64,000 nucleotides of DNA from CAYRDC01 sp964422925 (GCA_964422925.1 CAYRDC010000001.1:171544-235543); one strand, 5' to 3'. Positions 17,426 to 26,392 are shown, counted from the first letter of the stretch. The notes: generated from the sequence alone by a model not told the origin. Program-made: numbers and translations.

Positions 17426-17962
17426 TCAGACACTGGATAACTTTGCTGCAGAACTTTCGAGAAATTTTTCAAAATGTTTCATTTCCTTTCTGAGATATTC
17501 CTTATGTCTGTAACTGACTACTGATAAGAATCGCATATAGGGTTTCCGGAAGACTACTACGTCCTCAATCATTATGAAAGAGAAATGGTTTTCCTGCCAT
17601 ATTTTATATGTCCGGTTGATCCTTATTGGAAGATCCTTAGACATTTTTATCAGAGAAAAATTTTTCCCCGATTCAGTTGAATTACTTTTACAAAACATTG
17701 TGATACCATACCTGTAATATTCTTTCCATGATCGACTTTCGGGCTGGAAATCCTTTATTGCGCATAAGTCCGGGATCCAGTAAGGATAATGGTTTATTTT
17801 TTGCAGGTTGTCAAGGATGTATTGTGGCTTAGCAAAAACAGAGTTCCGATATTGAAAGGACCTTGCAGTCGGCAGCAATGAGCCAATTATGTTCACAAAC
17901 AAAATGATTATCAGGCTTGCCAAGAAAAGGATAAGCAGCAGTTTAAATAATAATAGAATCAT
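17426..17962 (-). CDS. Membrane-anchored SRPBCC-like protein, unknown function
   Basis: A 178-aa protein with one N-terminal membrane helix (residues 1-29, ILLLFKLLLILFLASLII). A domain of about 140 aa follows whose pattern resembles polyketide-cyclase/SRPBCC proteins: a helix SVFAKPQYILDNLQ, then YWIPDLCAI, several beta strands and a final long helix YLRKEMKHFEKFLE. The fold call is from sequence character only. It is AT-richer than the bat region and has no obvious operon partners. Confidence 0.6.
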   Translation of the reverse strand: MILLLFKLLLILFLASLIIILFVNIIGSLLPTARSFQYRNSVFAKPQYILDNLQKINHYPYWIPDLCAIKDFQPESRSWKEYYRYGITMFCKSNSTESGKNFSLIKMSKDLPIRINRTYKIWQENHFSFIMIEDVVVFRKPYMRFLSVVSYRHKEYLRKEMKHFEKFLESSAAKLSSV

Positions 17963-18109
17963 TGCTGTATGAAAATAGCATAAAGTAAATCCGTTGCAGA
18001 GGCTGGATCAGGACACAGGCGGTGGAAACAATGAGAAAGATGGTGTAGTTATTTGATTAACAGTAGCTAAAAGAAGAAAAGTTAAGTTGATAGCGTGGAT
18101 AATATTTTG

Positions 18110-18409
18110 TTATTTTTCTGAAAAATTTTCAATCTGGTTAATGATAGAATTTAGTTTGGGATAATTTATGGAGTAGATAATAAATTTCCCCTTTCGATGG
18201 GTATCAACCAAGCCTGCTTCACGCAGGATACGAAGGTGCTGACTGGTGATGGATTGTTCCATTTTAAGTGATTTGTATATTTTGTTAACATGGGTTTTCT
18301 TGTTTTTATGAATAAAAGCAAGAATTTTTATGCGCAACGGATGGTTCAAGGCCCTGAGAATTCTGGCTGCTTTTATTATTTTATGAGTGTTGATAGGAAA
18401 TGCAGGCAT
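18110..18409 (-). CDS. ArsR-type winged-helix regulator (copy 1)
   Basis: A 99-aa ArsR/SmtB-like regulator with the core ALNHPLRIKILAFIHKN at about residues 19-35 and recognition helix QSITSQHLRILREAGLV at about 53-69, followed by a beta wing (RKGKFIIYSIN). It lacks the ELCVCDL or other Cys/His metal site, so it is unlikely to be a metal sensor. It is paralogous to the next gene upstream, from which it is separated by a strong terminator, so it is probably transcribed independently. Confidence 0.88.
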   Translation of the reverse strand: MPAFPINTHKIIKAARILRALNHPLRIKILAFIHKNKKTHVNKIYKSLKMEQSITSQHLRILREAGLVDTHRKGKFIIYSINYPKLNSIINQIENFSEK

Positions 18410-18453
18410 GTTTTAGGTTTTAATATGCAACCGGAATAATTACATAAAGGTTC

Positions 18454-18492
18454 AAAAAAATAACACCCGGCAAATATTATTACCGGGTGTTA
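18454..18492 (-). terminator. Intrinsic terminator of the upstream ArsR gene
   Basis: TAACACCCGG (18461-18470) and CCGGGTGTTA (18483-18492) form a perfect 10-bp stem with a 12-base loop. On the minus strand a run of seven T follows the stem. It lies 18 bases after the stop of the ArsR copy 2 gene. Confidence 0.88.
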
Positions 18493-18510
18493 ATCAAATA
18501 GTTAATGAAA

Positions 18511-18861
18511 TCAAGCAGCAAGGTCTTCTACCAATTCGGCAATTTCACTAATTCTTTCTTTGTTCAGGGAATAGTAAATGTATTTTCCCTGACGCTCTGT
18601 TTTCATAATGTTTGCCTTGCGAAGTATAGCCAAATGTTGTGAAGCCACTGACTGTTCAAGGCGAAGTTTTACATAGATTTCTGTTACTGTAAGCCGGCTA
18701 TGTTCTTCTAATAAAAGAACCATGCGCTGACGCAGTTTGTGATTAAGTGCTCTTAGCACAAGTACGGCTTTCTTAAGCGTTTCATATTTGATGACAATGT
18801 CCTCCTTCAATGATCCGCTTTTGGAAAGCACCAGGTTGTCTCCAGGTTTTAAAGTTGCCAT
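18511..18861 (-). CDS. ArsR-type winged-helix regulator (copy 2)
   Basis: A 116-aa paralogue of the downstream ArsR-like gene. Shared landmarks are LRALNHKLRQRMVLLL at about residues 36-51, EQSVASQHLAILRKANI at about 69-85 and the wing RQGKYIYYSLN. It has an extra N-terminal segment of about 17 residues and no metal-binding cysteines. It is followed by its own terminator. Members of this group in Bacteroidota are general winged-helix regulators of unknown signal. Confidence 0.88.
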   Translation of the reverse strand: MATLKPGDNLVLSKSGSLKEDIVIKYETLKKAVLVLRALNHKLRQRMVLLLEEHSRLTVTEIYVKLRLEQSVASQHLAILRKANIMKTERQGKYIYYSLNKERISEIAELVEDLAA

Positions 18862-18959
18862 AACAGTACAATTTTGATTAAAAAAATAGTTTTGACACTT
18901 GAACTGGTAAAGGTATTATTTTTTCGAAGGATATAAAAATTACAGGGAAAAAATTTATG

Positions 18960-19649
18960 TTAATATTCCTTTCCATGGATATAAACTCCCTTTAAATAAA
19001 AGGGCTCTGACGAAATTAAATCTGCAAAACAACCTGATTTATAGTAATTCCAAGCTAATGGTACCTGATTGGCAGCTGAACAGGACAGGATGGGGGTAAG
19101 GATGTGATTTTTATTTGTTTTTAAGGTTCTGAGCTTGTAAATACCTGTTCCTCCAAAATACCATGTATATTCACGATCGAGGGAAGATAACCAATTCTGA
19201 GAAATAATTAATGAGAAAGGTTCTTTAGATAGTTTAGAATTTTTATTAAATACAGCAGTGTAAACTTCCATTCTTCGGGCGTCTATCATCGGCATTATAC
19301 GTGTACTATCAATTAGATCCGGGCCAATAAAGTTTTTTATACCTTCAGAAAGAGAAATCAATGTATTGACAGTGATCAGTGGAATATCAAACGCATAACA
19401 CAAACCTTTTGCGGTGCTAAGACCGATCCGGAGGCCGGTATACGAACCAGGGCCAATCGATACCGAAATAGCTTTGAGATCTTTCAGGGAAACGTTGTTT
19501 TCTGAAAGAATGTCCCTGATCTGGACAGTCAGGACAGAGGAATGGGAACCACGCTGATTTTTCTCAGAAAGCGCAATCAAACAGTTACCCTCAGAAAGGG
19601 CCACCGAACAATTATCTGTAGAGGTTTCTATGTGCAGAATTTTGCACAA
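18960..19649 (-). CDS. tsaB: tRNA threonylcarbamoyladenosine biosynthesis protein TsaB
   Basis: TsaB is the scaffold partner of TsaD in making t6A37 of tRNAs that read ANN codons. The 229-aa ASKHA-fold protein begins with the phosphate-1-like motif ILHIETSTDNCSVALSEG and has the characteristic SIGPGSYTGLRIGLSTAKGL at about residues 66-85. The start appears to be TTG at 19649, since the conserved N-terminus begins there with no nearby ATG. It follows the M28 gene by 5 bases. Confidence 0.93.
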   Translation of the reverse strand: MCKILHIETSTDNCSVALSEGNCLIALSEKNQRGSHSSVLTVQIRDILSENNVSLKDLKAISVSIGPGSYTGLRIGLSTAKGLCYAFDIPLITVNTLISLSEGIKNFIGPDLIDSTRIMPMIDARRMEVYTAVFNKNSKLSKEPFSLIISQNWLSSLDREYTWYFGGTGIYKLRTLKTNKNHILTPILSCSAANQVPLAWNYYKSGCFADLISSEPFYLKGVYIHGKEY

Positions 19650-19654
19650 ACCGC

Positions 19655-21343
19655 TTAAAAAGTTATTTCAAAATCAAGGATGTCTTCACCACGTTTTGCT
19701 TTTACTATAACAGTGTCTCCTTTTTTGTATTTGCTAAGCGCTTCCATATATGACATCATATCTGTGACTTTGAAGTCTCCCATTTGAATAACAATGTCTC
19801 CTTTTTGCATTCCAGCCTTGTCTGCAGGTTTTCCCTCACGAACACCATCAATGCGCATGCCTTCCCCGTCAAACATATAATCAGGCACTACGCCTAGGGT
19901 AACTGTGAATCTGGGCGCGTTTTGGTTCTCTTCTTCTTTGGTTTTTGTGAATTCAATACTGGGCTGTTTATCCAGTTCGTCAAGGAGCTCTTTGGCATAA
20001 TTGTAAATAGCGTACATGCCATCATAATTGATTTTGTCATAGTCATCAGTAGGTTTGTGATAGTCTTCATGGGTTCCGGTAAAGAAAAACAGGACCGGGA
20101 TATCTTTCAGATAAAATGAGGTGTGGTCCGAAGGGCCAATACCGGATTCGGAACGCTTGATTTTGAAGACTTTTGACGAATGGGTGTCTAAAAAGTCTGT
20201 CCAATAGGGGGAGGTGCCCGTACCTCCGATTTCAATTATACCTTTATCTTCGTTGTACCTGCCAACCATGTCAAAATTTAACATGGCGGCTACTGTGCTC
20301 AAATCAATTGTGGGGTGGTCAACATAATATTTTGAACCAAACAAACCTAGTTCCTCCCCGGAAAAGGCAATGAACAAGTAGTTATGATTTTTATCTTTAC
20401 CATCGGCCAAATAACGTGCTAGTTCCATCACCATGGAAGTGCCGCTTGCATTGTCGTCCGCTCCATTATGGATAGCGGGTGGGCCTGTATACAGTGAGCC
20501 GTATTCGCCCCAGCCCAAATGGTCGTAGTGGCCTCCGATTACTATAGTAGAGTTTGCATGGTTATCTATGTATCCGATTACGTTATGTCCGGTTCGCTGT
20601 ATCTTTTCAAAATTAACAGAGAGACTGGCTAACGGGTTTTCCATTTGGCCAAGCGCAGTGTATACATCGTCAGAAATGAATAAAACAGGTATATCCTGTG
20701 TGTGTACGTTACGCGTGTAATCGTGTCCGGGATCCTCAAGTCCTTCGTCAAAGTTCGCAATAAGTACACCGGCCGCCCCGTGATTTTTTGCGTTCTCAAC
20801 CTTTCGGGCGATGCCGGAATAGGCCTCGAAGTCAGAATGTGGTGCGAAGCCACCTTCGTAGCCCATTTTTATTACAACGATTTTTCCGGTCATGTCACCG
20901 CTTGAGTCATAATCGTTATAATTGAGTTCGGGCGCTGTTATTCCATATCCGGCAAATACAACCGGCACACCGGATAATGTAGCGTTTCCAGAGATGGGAA
21001 GCGGATAAAAGTCGTTAAAGGGAGCAAACGATTTGCCTGAAACGGTCAGTAACGGGTCTCCGGTCAGTTTTTTCCCTACTGAAAATTCGAAAGGCTGCAG
21101 GTAGCCGTCTTCACCTTTAGGTTCCAGGCCTATTTCCCGGAATTGTTCTTCAATGTAAGTATAGGCAAGTGTTTCACCTTTCGATCCGGCCAGACGGCCT
21201 TCCAGTTTATCGTCTGCCAGATAGGTGATATGCGCCTTCAGGTGAGTGGTAAGCGCATTTTTGGTTTGTGGCAATACCTGGTAGGAGGTTAACAGGAAAA
21301 AGACAACCAGCAGCGCGTTTGCTTTGAATTTCAAGCGTTCCAT
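19655..21343 (-). CDS. Secreted M28 metallopeptidase with PA and PDZ domains
   Basis: A 562-aa exported zinc aminopeptidase-like enzyme. It has a signal peptide at residues 1-25 and a protease-associated insert at about 120-250. The M28 catalytic domain follows at about 255-450, with ligands in VIGGHYDHLGWG, NGADDNASGTSM, FSGEELGLFGS, NFDMVGRY and the distal His in GTHEDYHKPTDDYDKI. A C-terminal PDZ domain at about 475-562 includes the loop GKPADKAGMQKGDIVIQMG. All metal-site residues appear present. It overlaps the TauE gene by 13 bases. Confidence 0.93.
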   Translation of the reverse strand: MERLKFKANALLVVFFLLTSYQVLPQTKNALTTHLKAHITYLADDKLEGRLAGSKGETLAYTYIEEQFREIGLEPKGEDGYLQPFEFSVGKKLTGDPLLTVSGKSFAPFNDFYPLPISGNATLSGVPVVFAGYGITAPELNYNDYDSSGDMTGKIVVIKMGYEGGFAPHSDFEAYSGIARKVENAKNHGAAGVLIANFDEGLEDPGHDYTRNVHTQDIPVLFISDDVYTALGQMENPLASLSVNFEKIQRTGHNVIGYIDNHANSTIVIGGHYDHLGWGEYGSLYTGPPAIHNGADDNASGTSMVMELARYLADGKDKNHNYLFIAFSGEELGLFGSKYYVDHPTIDLSTVAAMLNFDMVGRYNEDKGIIEIGGTGTSPYWTDFLDTHSSKVFKIKRSESGIGPSDHTSFYLKDIPVLFFFTGTHEDYHKPTDDYDKINYDGMYAIYNYAKELLDELDKQPSIEFTKTKEEENQNAPRFTVTLGVVPDYMFDGEGMRIDGVREGKPADKAGMQKGDIVIQMGDFKVTDMMSYMEALSKYKKGDTVIVKAKRGEDILDFEITF

Positions 21344-22161
21344 AACATGGTTATTATAAGTTTGATAATGACAAGCAGAACAAACCCCAGAAACAAGATT
21401 TTCAGGGTTAAAGGTTTTAGTTTATGGGCAAAGATAACACCAAGGGGCGCACCGGCCAAAACACCTGCAACCACTGGCAGAACCATCGGGAATACTATAG
21501 CGCCATACATGTGGTTTAACCCAGCATCAATTTCACCGGACAGAAACAGGTTGTACAGGGTAAGAAAAAGGGAGTTTATACCAATAACCCCGAGTGATAT
21601 AGAGATTGCCTTTCGAATCGGATAGCGCAGAACAGAATGAAGAACCGGCACCATAACGAACCCGCCACCAAGCCCCGAAAGCGCCATGACCGCACCGGCT
21701 ACTATGCCAAGCCCCGAAAACCCCCACCAGGAAATATCCGGTAAGAAGTTATCCGGCTCATCATGTTTTTTACCGGTAAGCATTTTTATAATTATTGGGA
21801 TCATGAAAAGAATGAACAGGATGGCGAATTTTTGTTTGTCATAAGCCGTTGTCAGGCTCAGTAACCAGGTCACACTTATGGATGCCAGGGAGCCAAAAAT
21901 ACCGATCAGCACAACGGGTTTCAGATAGAAATTACGCATCCGGTAATTTTTCAGACTACCTGACAGGCCGGCAAAAACCAGGGCAAAGGCCGCGTTAGCA
22001 ATAATTAACCGGACCACAATATCACCGGCAACCGAATCCGGTAAAAAGTGATTCAAATAAGTGGTAAACACCAAAACATATACGACCCCTCCTCCTATGC
22101 CCAGCATACCTGCAAGAATTCCGCTGGCAAAACCCGCTATCAGAAGAATCAGAGTGACCAC
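21331..22161 (-). CDS. TauE/SafE family permease
   Basis: A 276-aa inner-membrane protein with about eight hydrophobic helices and the two family signatures: GFASGILAGMLGIGGGVVYV at about residues 10-29 and AGAVMALSGLGGGFVMVPVL at about 155-174. The family exports or imports small sulfur-containing anions such as sulfite or sulfoacetate; the substrate here is unknown. The start is GTG at 22161. It is packed between the S41 protease (4-base gap) and the M28 peptidase (13-base overlap), so it is co-transcribed. Confidence 0.9.
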   Translation of the reverse strand: MVTLILLIAGFASGILAGMLGIGGGVVYVLVFTTYLNHFLPDSVAGDIVVRLIIANAAFALVFAGLSGSLKNYRMRNFYLKPVVLIGIFGSLASISVTWLLSLTTAYDKQKFAILFILFMIPIIIKMLTGKKHDEPDNFLPDISWWGFSGLGIVAGAVMALSGLGGGFVMVPVLHSVLRYPIRKAISISLGVIGINSLFLTLYNLFLSGEIDAGLNHMYGAIVFPMVLPVVAGVLAGAPLGVIFAHKLKPLTLKILFLGFVLLVIIKLIITMLWNA

Positions 22162-22165
22162 GGGT

Positions 22166-23839
22166 TTACTGTGGTTTCAGGAGGGAATGATAAGCAGCCG
22201 TATCATTCAAAAGATTGATGGCTGCTTTCAGGAACGGATCCCGGCTGAATGAAGCCCGTATTCTTCCCGGCCGGAAATAGTAGCGTGTAACCAATTCCAA
22301 ACGGATCTGGTCGAGAATTTCATCTTTGTATTTTTCCAGGTCTTTCGATTTATCGTGCGCAATGCTTGCCCTCAGGTGCTGAAGGTCTTCTTTGACAGAG
22401 TCAAAATAGTTTTCTTCCTGGAGCTTTAATTCCAGTTCTTCCAGTTTTTGCTCGCTGCTGGTTTGATAATCAAAATCCTTGTCTTTCAACCAGTTTTTAA
22501 AGCCTTCAAAGTCTTCGTCTGTCAGGACAAAAGACTCCGGGTCCGGGATTTCCGGGTGCTGGTAGGCGTATTCCGTGGCATAATCAAAGATAAGGTCCTG
22601 GCGAAGTAGTGCTTTGGTAATCAGGCTGAGTTTTTGCGGCTCTACCTTAAGATCCGGCTCTATGCCCCCGCCATCATAGACGATACGGCCGTTAGAGGTT
22701 TTAAAGGCTCGTTTCAATGAATCCGGAATCCTGGTTGCGTCCCCGTTATCATCCCGATTGGAGTAATTAATGGCCTGTATACATCGTCCGCTGGGTATGT
22801 AATATTTGGCCGTAGTCAGTTTAAGTTTGGTGTTGTAGCTTAGGTCACGTGTCTGCTGAACCAAGCCCTTGCCGTAGGTCAGTTGGCCGAGAATTACCGC
22901 GCGGTCGTAATCCTGCAATGTGCCGGCAACAATTTCTGAAGCAGAAGCCGATCCGTGATTGGTCAGGACCACCAACGGAATATCCAGGTCAACCGGCTTT
23001 CGCATGGTATTAAAATCTCGGTCCCAGTCTTTCACCTTCCCCTTGGTGCTTACCACCAGTTTTCCACGATCGATAAAAATGTTGGACACATTTACCGCTT
23101 CATTCAGCAAACCTCCGGGATTTCCCCTTAGGTCAAGAATTAACCCCTTCAGCGGGTAATTGCTTTCCAGACGCTCGAGCGCGTCCGCGACATTGTCACC
23201 CGCATTTTGTGTAAACTGGTCGAGCCGGATGTATCCGATTCCGTCACTCACCATGCCGCTGTAAGGTACATTGTCAATTTTGATTTCCTGGCGAACGATG
23301 GTTTTAGTCATTACTTCATCACTTACCGGCCGCCTGATTTTTACTTTAACTTCAGTGCCGGGCTGCCCTTTCAACAGCTTACTGATGTCTTCCACGCTGC
23401 GGCCGACAGTTGACTTGCCGTCCACAGCCAAAATGATATCTCCCGCCCTCAGACCTGCCTCTACGCAAGGTGAACCTTCATATGGTTCGATAATGGCAAT
23501 ATGGTCACCTTTTTTGCGAATGATAGCGCCTATACCACCGTATTTTCCGGTTGTCTGGAAACGGTACCCTTCCAGCTCAGCTTCGGAAATAAAATTTGTG
23601 TAAGGATCCAGTGATTCCAGCATGGCATCGATTCCCTTGCGGATCAACTGGCTGGGGTTGATTTCATCCACGTAGTAAATGTTCAGTTCCCGGAAAATAT
23701 CCGAGAAAATTTCCAGGTTTTTGGAAGTCTCGAAGTAGGTGTCTCCGGCAGAAATCGGCAGCAGCCCTACCAGCAACACAAACAGGGCGGGCAATGCCAA
23801 ATGATTTGCTTTTCGTAAAAAGCGTTTCATAAAACCCAT
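22166..23839 (-). CDS. S41 family C-terminal processing protease
   Basis: A 557-aa exported serine protease of the CtpA/Prc type. It has a membrane or signal segment near residues 10-30 and a PDZ domain at about 95-180 (IEPYEGSPCVEAGLRAGDII). The S41 catalytic core carries the Ser in HGSASASEIVAG and the Lys in GQLTYGKGLVQQ. A C-terminal helical region of about 150 aa follows. The catalytic dyad is complete. An alternative start lies three codons in, at 23830. The gene follows yidD by 24 bases in a minus-strand run. Confidence 0.94.
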   Translation of the reverse strand: MGFMKRFLRKANHLALPALFVLLVGLLPISAGDTYFETSKNLEIFSDIFRELNIYYVDEINPSQLIRKGIDAMLESLDPYTNFISEAELEGYRFQTTGKYGGIGAIIRKKGDHIAIIEPYEGSPCVEAGLRAGDIILAVDGKSTVGRSVEDISKLLKGQPGTEVKVKIRRPVSDEVMTKTIVRQEIKIDNVPYSGMVSDGIGYIRLDQFTQNAGDNVADALERLESNYPLKGLILDLRGNPGGLLNEAVNVSNIFIDRGKLVVSTKGKVKDWDRDFNTMRKPVDLDIPLVVLTNHGSASASEIVAGTLQDYDRAVILGQLTYGKGLVQQTRDLSYNTKLKLTTAKYYIPSGRCIQAINYSNRDDNGDATRIPDSLKRAFKTSNGRIVYDGGGIEPDLKVEPQKLSLITKALLRQDLIFDYATEYAYQHPEIPDPESFVLTDEDFEGFKNWLKDKDFDYQTSSEQKLEELELKLQEENYFDSVKEDLQHLRASIAHDKSKDLEKYKDEILDQIRLELVTRYYFRPGRIRASFSRDPFLKAAINLLNDTAAYHSLLKPQ

Positions 23840-23863
23840 AGCGTCAGGTTTATTGGACAGGAA

Positions 23864-24094
23864 TCAGGGAACCGGATCATAACCATGACCACCCCAGGGG
23901 TGGCAGCGCAAAATGCGTTTTATCGCCAGCCAGCTCCCCTTGAACGGCCCGTGTTTTTTTACCGCCTGAATGCCGTATTCGGAACAAGTGGGCGTATAGC
24001 GGCATGACGGACCAATATATGGAGATATTGCCCGTTGATAAAAACGGATTAATGCGGTTATTGTCAATGAAAGCAATTTACCCATCTGTTTCAC
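23864..24094 (-). CDS. yidD: Membrane protein insertion efficiency factor YidD
   Basis: A 76-aa protein with the family core RFYQRAISPYIGPSCRYTPT and CSEYGIQAVKKHG, plus the C-terminal HPWGGHGYDPVP. Annotated from GTG at 24094, overlapping rnpA by 17 bases. The ATG three codons later (24085) is an equally good start. YidD assists YidC-dependent insertion. The order rpmH-rnpA-yidD is the ancient origin-linked cluster. Confidence 0.95.
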   Translation of the reverse strand: MKQMGKLLSLTITALIRFYQRAISPYIGPSCRYTPTCSEYGIQAVKKHGPFKGSWLAIKRILRCHPWGGHGYDPVP

Positions 24095-24587
24095 AAATAT
24101 CGATTAAACGGTTTAAAATCCGGTTTATTTCTTCGTTAACTACCGCATATTGGGGCAATTTGGTTCCCCTACAGACGAACATCACCAGCAACTGTTTCTG
24201 CTGAACGAACAGTATTTCCATCAGGCTTCTTTTCTGTGTGCGCCATGCTTCCCGCATCAGCCGCTTTATGCGGTTTCTGTCAACCGCCCTGGGAAAGGAG
24301 CGTTTCGGCACAGAGAAAGCCACAGCCGCGGGATGACTGCCACGGGTGGCGGGAAGAAATAAATACACCGCCTGAATGCGGGATTCGGTAATCCGCCTGC
24401 CTTCTTTAAACAGTTGCTGTATAAGCCGCCTGCTTCGCAGGCGTTCGATGCGGGGAAAAGAAAAACCTCCGGGAATGGAACGGGCCGCTTCAGGGGCCCA
24501 GGACGGTTTATTTGAGCTTTCTTTCGTCAGAAACCGTAAGTTTTTTTCTGCCTTTCTTTCTTCTGCGCGCAAGCACCTGCCTGCCAT
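24078..24587 (-). CDS. rnpA: Ribonuclease P protein component
   Basis: RnpA is the protein cofactor of RNase P for tRNA 5' maturation. The family domain covers about residues 42-165, with FSFPRIERLRSRRLIQQLF at its start and the RNR-type motif KRSFPRAVDRNRIKRLMREA near 105-124. Between the rpmH stop (24508) and this domain there is no in-frame ATG, GTG or TTG. The start is therefore placed at the ATG at 24587 (or a TTG at 24572), inside rpmH in another frame, giving an 80-base overlap and an unusual N-terminal extension of about 40 aa. A rare ATT start at 24479 cannot be excluded. Confidence 0.85.
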   Translation of the reverse strand: MAGRCLRAEERKAEKNLRFLTKESSNKPSWAPEAARSIPGGFSFPRIERLRSRRLIQQLFKEGRRITESRIQAVYLFLPATRGSHPAAVAFSVPKRSFPRAVDRNRIKRLMREAWRTQKRSLMEILFVQQKQLLVMFVCRGTKLPQYAVVNEEINRILNRLIDICETDG

Positions 24588-24663
24588 TCCGGTCGCTCAT
24601 ACGCTCCCTGAATCCATGCTTGTTTTTCCTTTTCCGTATAGAGGGCTGAAAGGTCCTTTTCAT
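24508..24663 (-). CDS. rpmH: 50S ribosomal protein L34
   Basis: A 51-aa basic ribosomal protein read directly from the minus strand. It begins MKRTFQPSIRKRKNKHGFRE and continues with the typical arginine- and lysine-rich sequence to a TAA at 24508-24510. It is too short for routine gene tables but unmistakable. Its 3' half is overlapped out of frame by rnpA. A TAACTTTG promoter element lies about 25 bases upstream. Confidence 0.97.
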   Translation of the reverse strand: MKRTFQPSIRKRKNKHGFRERMSDRNGRQVLARRRKKGRKKLTVSDERKLK

Positions 24664-24687
24664 TTCCAGTTTTATTTATTGGGCTCG

Positions 24688-24719
24688 CAAAGTTAAAGCA
24701 TTCGGTTTATTATTAAAAA
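24688..24719 (-). promoter_or_regulatory. Promoter of rpmH-rnpA-yidD
   Basis: On the minus strand TAACTTTG (24688-24695) matches the -7 box. TTTT lies exactly 20 bases upstream in place of TTTG. The predicted leader is about 20 bases. Confidence 0.5.
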
Positions 24720-24739
24720 CCAGGCCGCAACAGGGCGAT

Positions 24740-26191
24740 TTACCCGTTCATGGAAATCAGGAATTCCCGGTTGTCCCGGGTGTCCTTCATCCGCTGCAAC
24801 AGGAAGGTCATGGCCTCTTCCGTGGTCATGTCCGCCAGGTGATTGCGCAGGATCCACATTCTTTGCAGCGCTTCCTTGTCGAGCAGCAGGTCTTCGCGCC
24901 TAGTTGATGAAGCCACGACATCAATGGCCGGATAAATGCGCTTGTTGGACAACTTGCGGTCGAGCTGGAGTTCCATGTTGCCGGTTCCCTTGAATTCTTC
25001 AAAAATCACTTCGTCCATCTTGGAGCCGGTATCAATCAGCGCAGTGGCCAGTATAGTTAAAGATCCACCGTTTTCGATGTTACGGGCTGCCCCGAAGAAC
25101 TGTTTGGGTTTGTGCAGGGCGTTGGCTTCCACACCACCCGACAGCACTTTTCCTGAAGCGGGCGCCACGGTGTTGTGGGCGCGGGCAAGACGGGTAATGG
25201 AGTCGAGCAGGATCACCACGTCATGGCCGCATTCCACCATCCGTTTGGCTTTTTGCAGCACAATGCTCGAAACCTTCACGTGGCGCTCAGCCGGCTCGTC
25301 AAAAGTGGAAGCGATGACTTCTGCCTTCACGCTCCGTTCCATATCGGTAACTTCTTCCGGGCGCTCATCAATCAGCAGGATGATCAGGTATACATCCGGG
25401 TGGTTGGCGGCAATGGCGTTGGCCACGGCTTTCAGCAGGAGGGTTTTACCGGTTTTCGGCTGGGCTACGATCATCCCGCGCTGGCCTTTTCCGATGGGCG
25501 TGAAAAGGTCCATGATCCGCGTGGAGAAATCGCTGCTTTCATATTCGAGGTTAAACTTCTCATTGGGAAACAATGGCGTCAGGTAATCAAACGGAACCCG
25601 GTCGCGCACCTCTTCCGGCAACCGGCCGTTGATATAGCTGACTTTAAGCAGGGCAAAATATTTTTCCCCTTCCTTGGGCGGGCGGATAGCCCCCGCGATG
25701 GTGTCTCCGGTTTTAAGCCCGAACAGCTTGATTTGCGAGGGGGAAACATAAATGTCATCCGGGGAAGTCAGATAGTTGTAATCGGAAGAACGAAGGAAAC
25801 CATAGCCGTCCGGCATCATTTCCAGCACACCCTCGCCTTCAATCACTCCGTCCAGTTCGATATTGAATTTCGGGGCGGGCTTTTCGACAGGAGCCGGTTC
25901 AGCAGGCGCCTTGGGGGCGGGTTCTTCGGTTTTTTCGGCCACAGGCTCGGCAGCCTCTTCCACCGCTACCTCGGGTTCGGTGGTTTCAGGCTCCTTGGTT
26001 GCCTTGGCAGTGGTTTTCCTTTTTCTGGTTTTCTTTTGCGCGGTTTCTTTTTCAACCACGGCCTGCTGGTCCAGGATTTTGTAAATAAGTTCTTGTTTGT
26101 CAAGCTTTTCGTAGCCTTCCAGCTTTAGCTCGGCTGCTATGTCCTGCAGCTCCGGCAAAAGCATTTCATTCAGTTGCAGAATGTCGTACAT
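24740..26191 (-). CDS. rho: Transcription termination factor Rho
   Basis: Rho is the hexameric RNA-dependent ATPase that ends transcription. The 483-aa protein has an N-terminal Rho-N helical region (LNEMLLPELQDIAAELKLEG), an acidic Pro/Ala/Glu-rich linker at about residues 60-120, and an RNA-binding cold-shock-like domain (EGEGVLEMMPDGYGFLRS). The ATPase core has Walker A-type AQPKTGKT and Walker B LIILLIDERPEEV. The ATG at 26191 is used because codons upstream to 26344 are not Rho-like and lie across the promoter. The extra linker is common in Bacteroidota. Confidence 0.96.
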   Translation of the reverse strand: MYDILQLNEMLLPELQDIAAELKLEGYEKLDKQELIYKILDQQAVVEKETAQKKTRKRKTTAKATKEPETTEPEVAVEEAAEPVAEKTEEPAPKAPAEPAPVEKPAPKFNIELDGVIEGEGVLEMMPDGYGFLRSSDYNYLTSPDDIYVSPSQIKLFGLKTGDTIAGAIRPPKEGEKYFALLKVSYINGRLPEEVRDRVPFDYLTPLFPNEKFNLEYESSDFSTRIMDLFTPIGKGQRGMIVAQPKTGKTLLLKAVANAIAANHPDVYLIILLIDERPEEVTDMERSVKAEVIASTFDEPAERHVKVSSIVLQKAKRMVECGHDVVILLDSITRLARAHNTVAPASGKVLSGGVEANALHKPKQFFGAARNIENGGSLTILATALIDTGSKMDEVIFEEFKGTGNMELQLDRKLSNKRIYPAIDVVASSTRREDLLLDKEALQRMWILRNHLADMTTEEAMTFLLQRMKDTRDNREFLISMNG

Positions 26192-26295
26192 TGAAAATAG
26201 ATTTTGTGATTTGATTTTGTCAAATTCAGAAGTATCTGGTGAGTTGTGATGCTTTGAATCAAGCAGTGCGGAAACCCGGATTGTAAATCCGAGCA

Positions 26296-26327
26296 CAAAG
26301 TTAGTTAAAATGAATGGTAAAATCAAA
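26296..26327 (-). promoter_or_regulatory. Promoter of rho
   Basis: On the minus strand TTTG (26324-26327), 20 bases, then TAACTTTG (26296-26303) make a perfect Bacteroidota promoter. The start point near 26290 leaves a leader of about 100 bases before the rho ATG. That is long for this genome, and Rho genes are often autoregulated through their leader. Confidence 0.75.
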
Positions 26328-26392
26328 AAACAAAACCCGGACATCTATTTTTATCCGGCAAATATTCACTGAACACACCCGGCCGCATGTGC

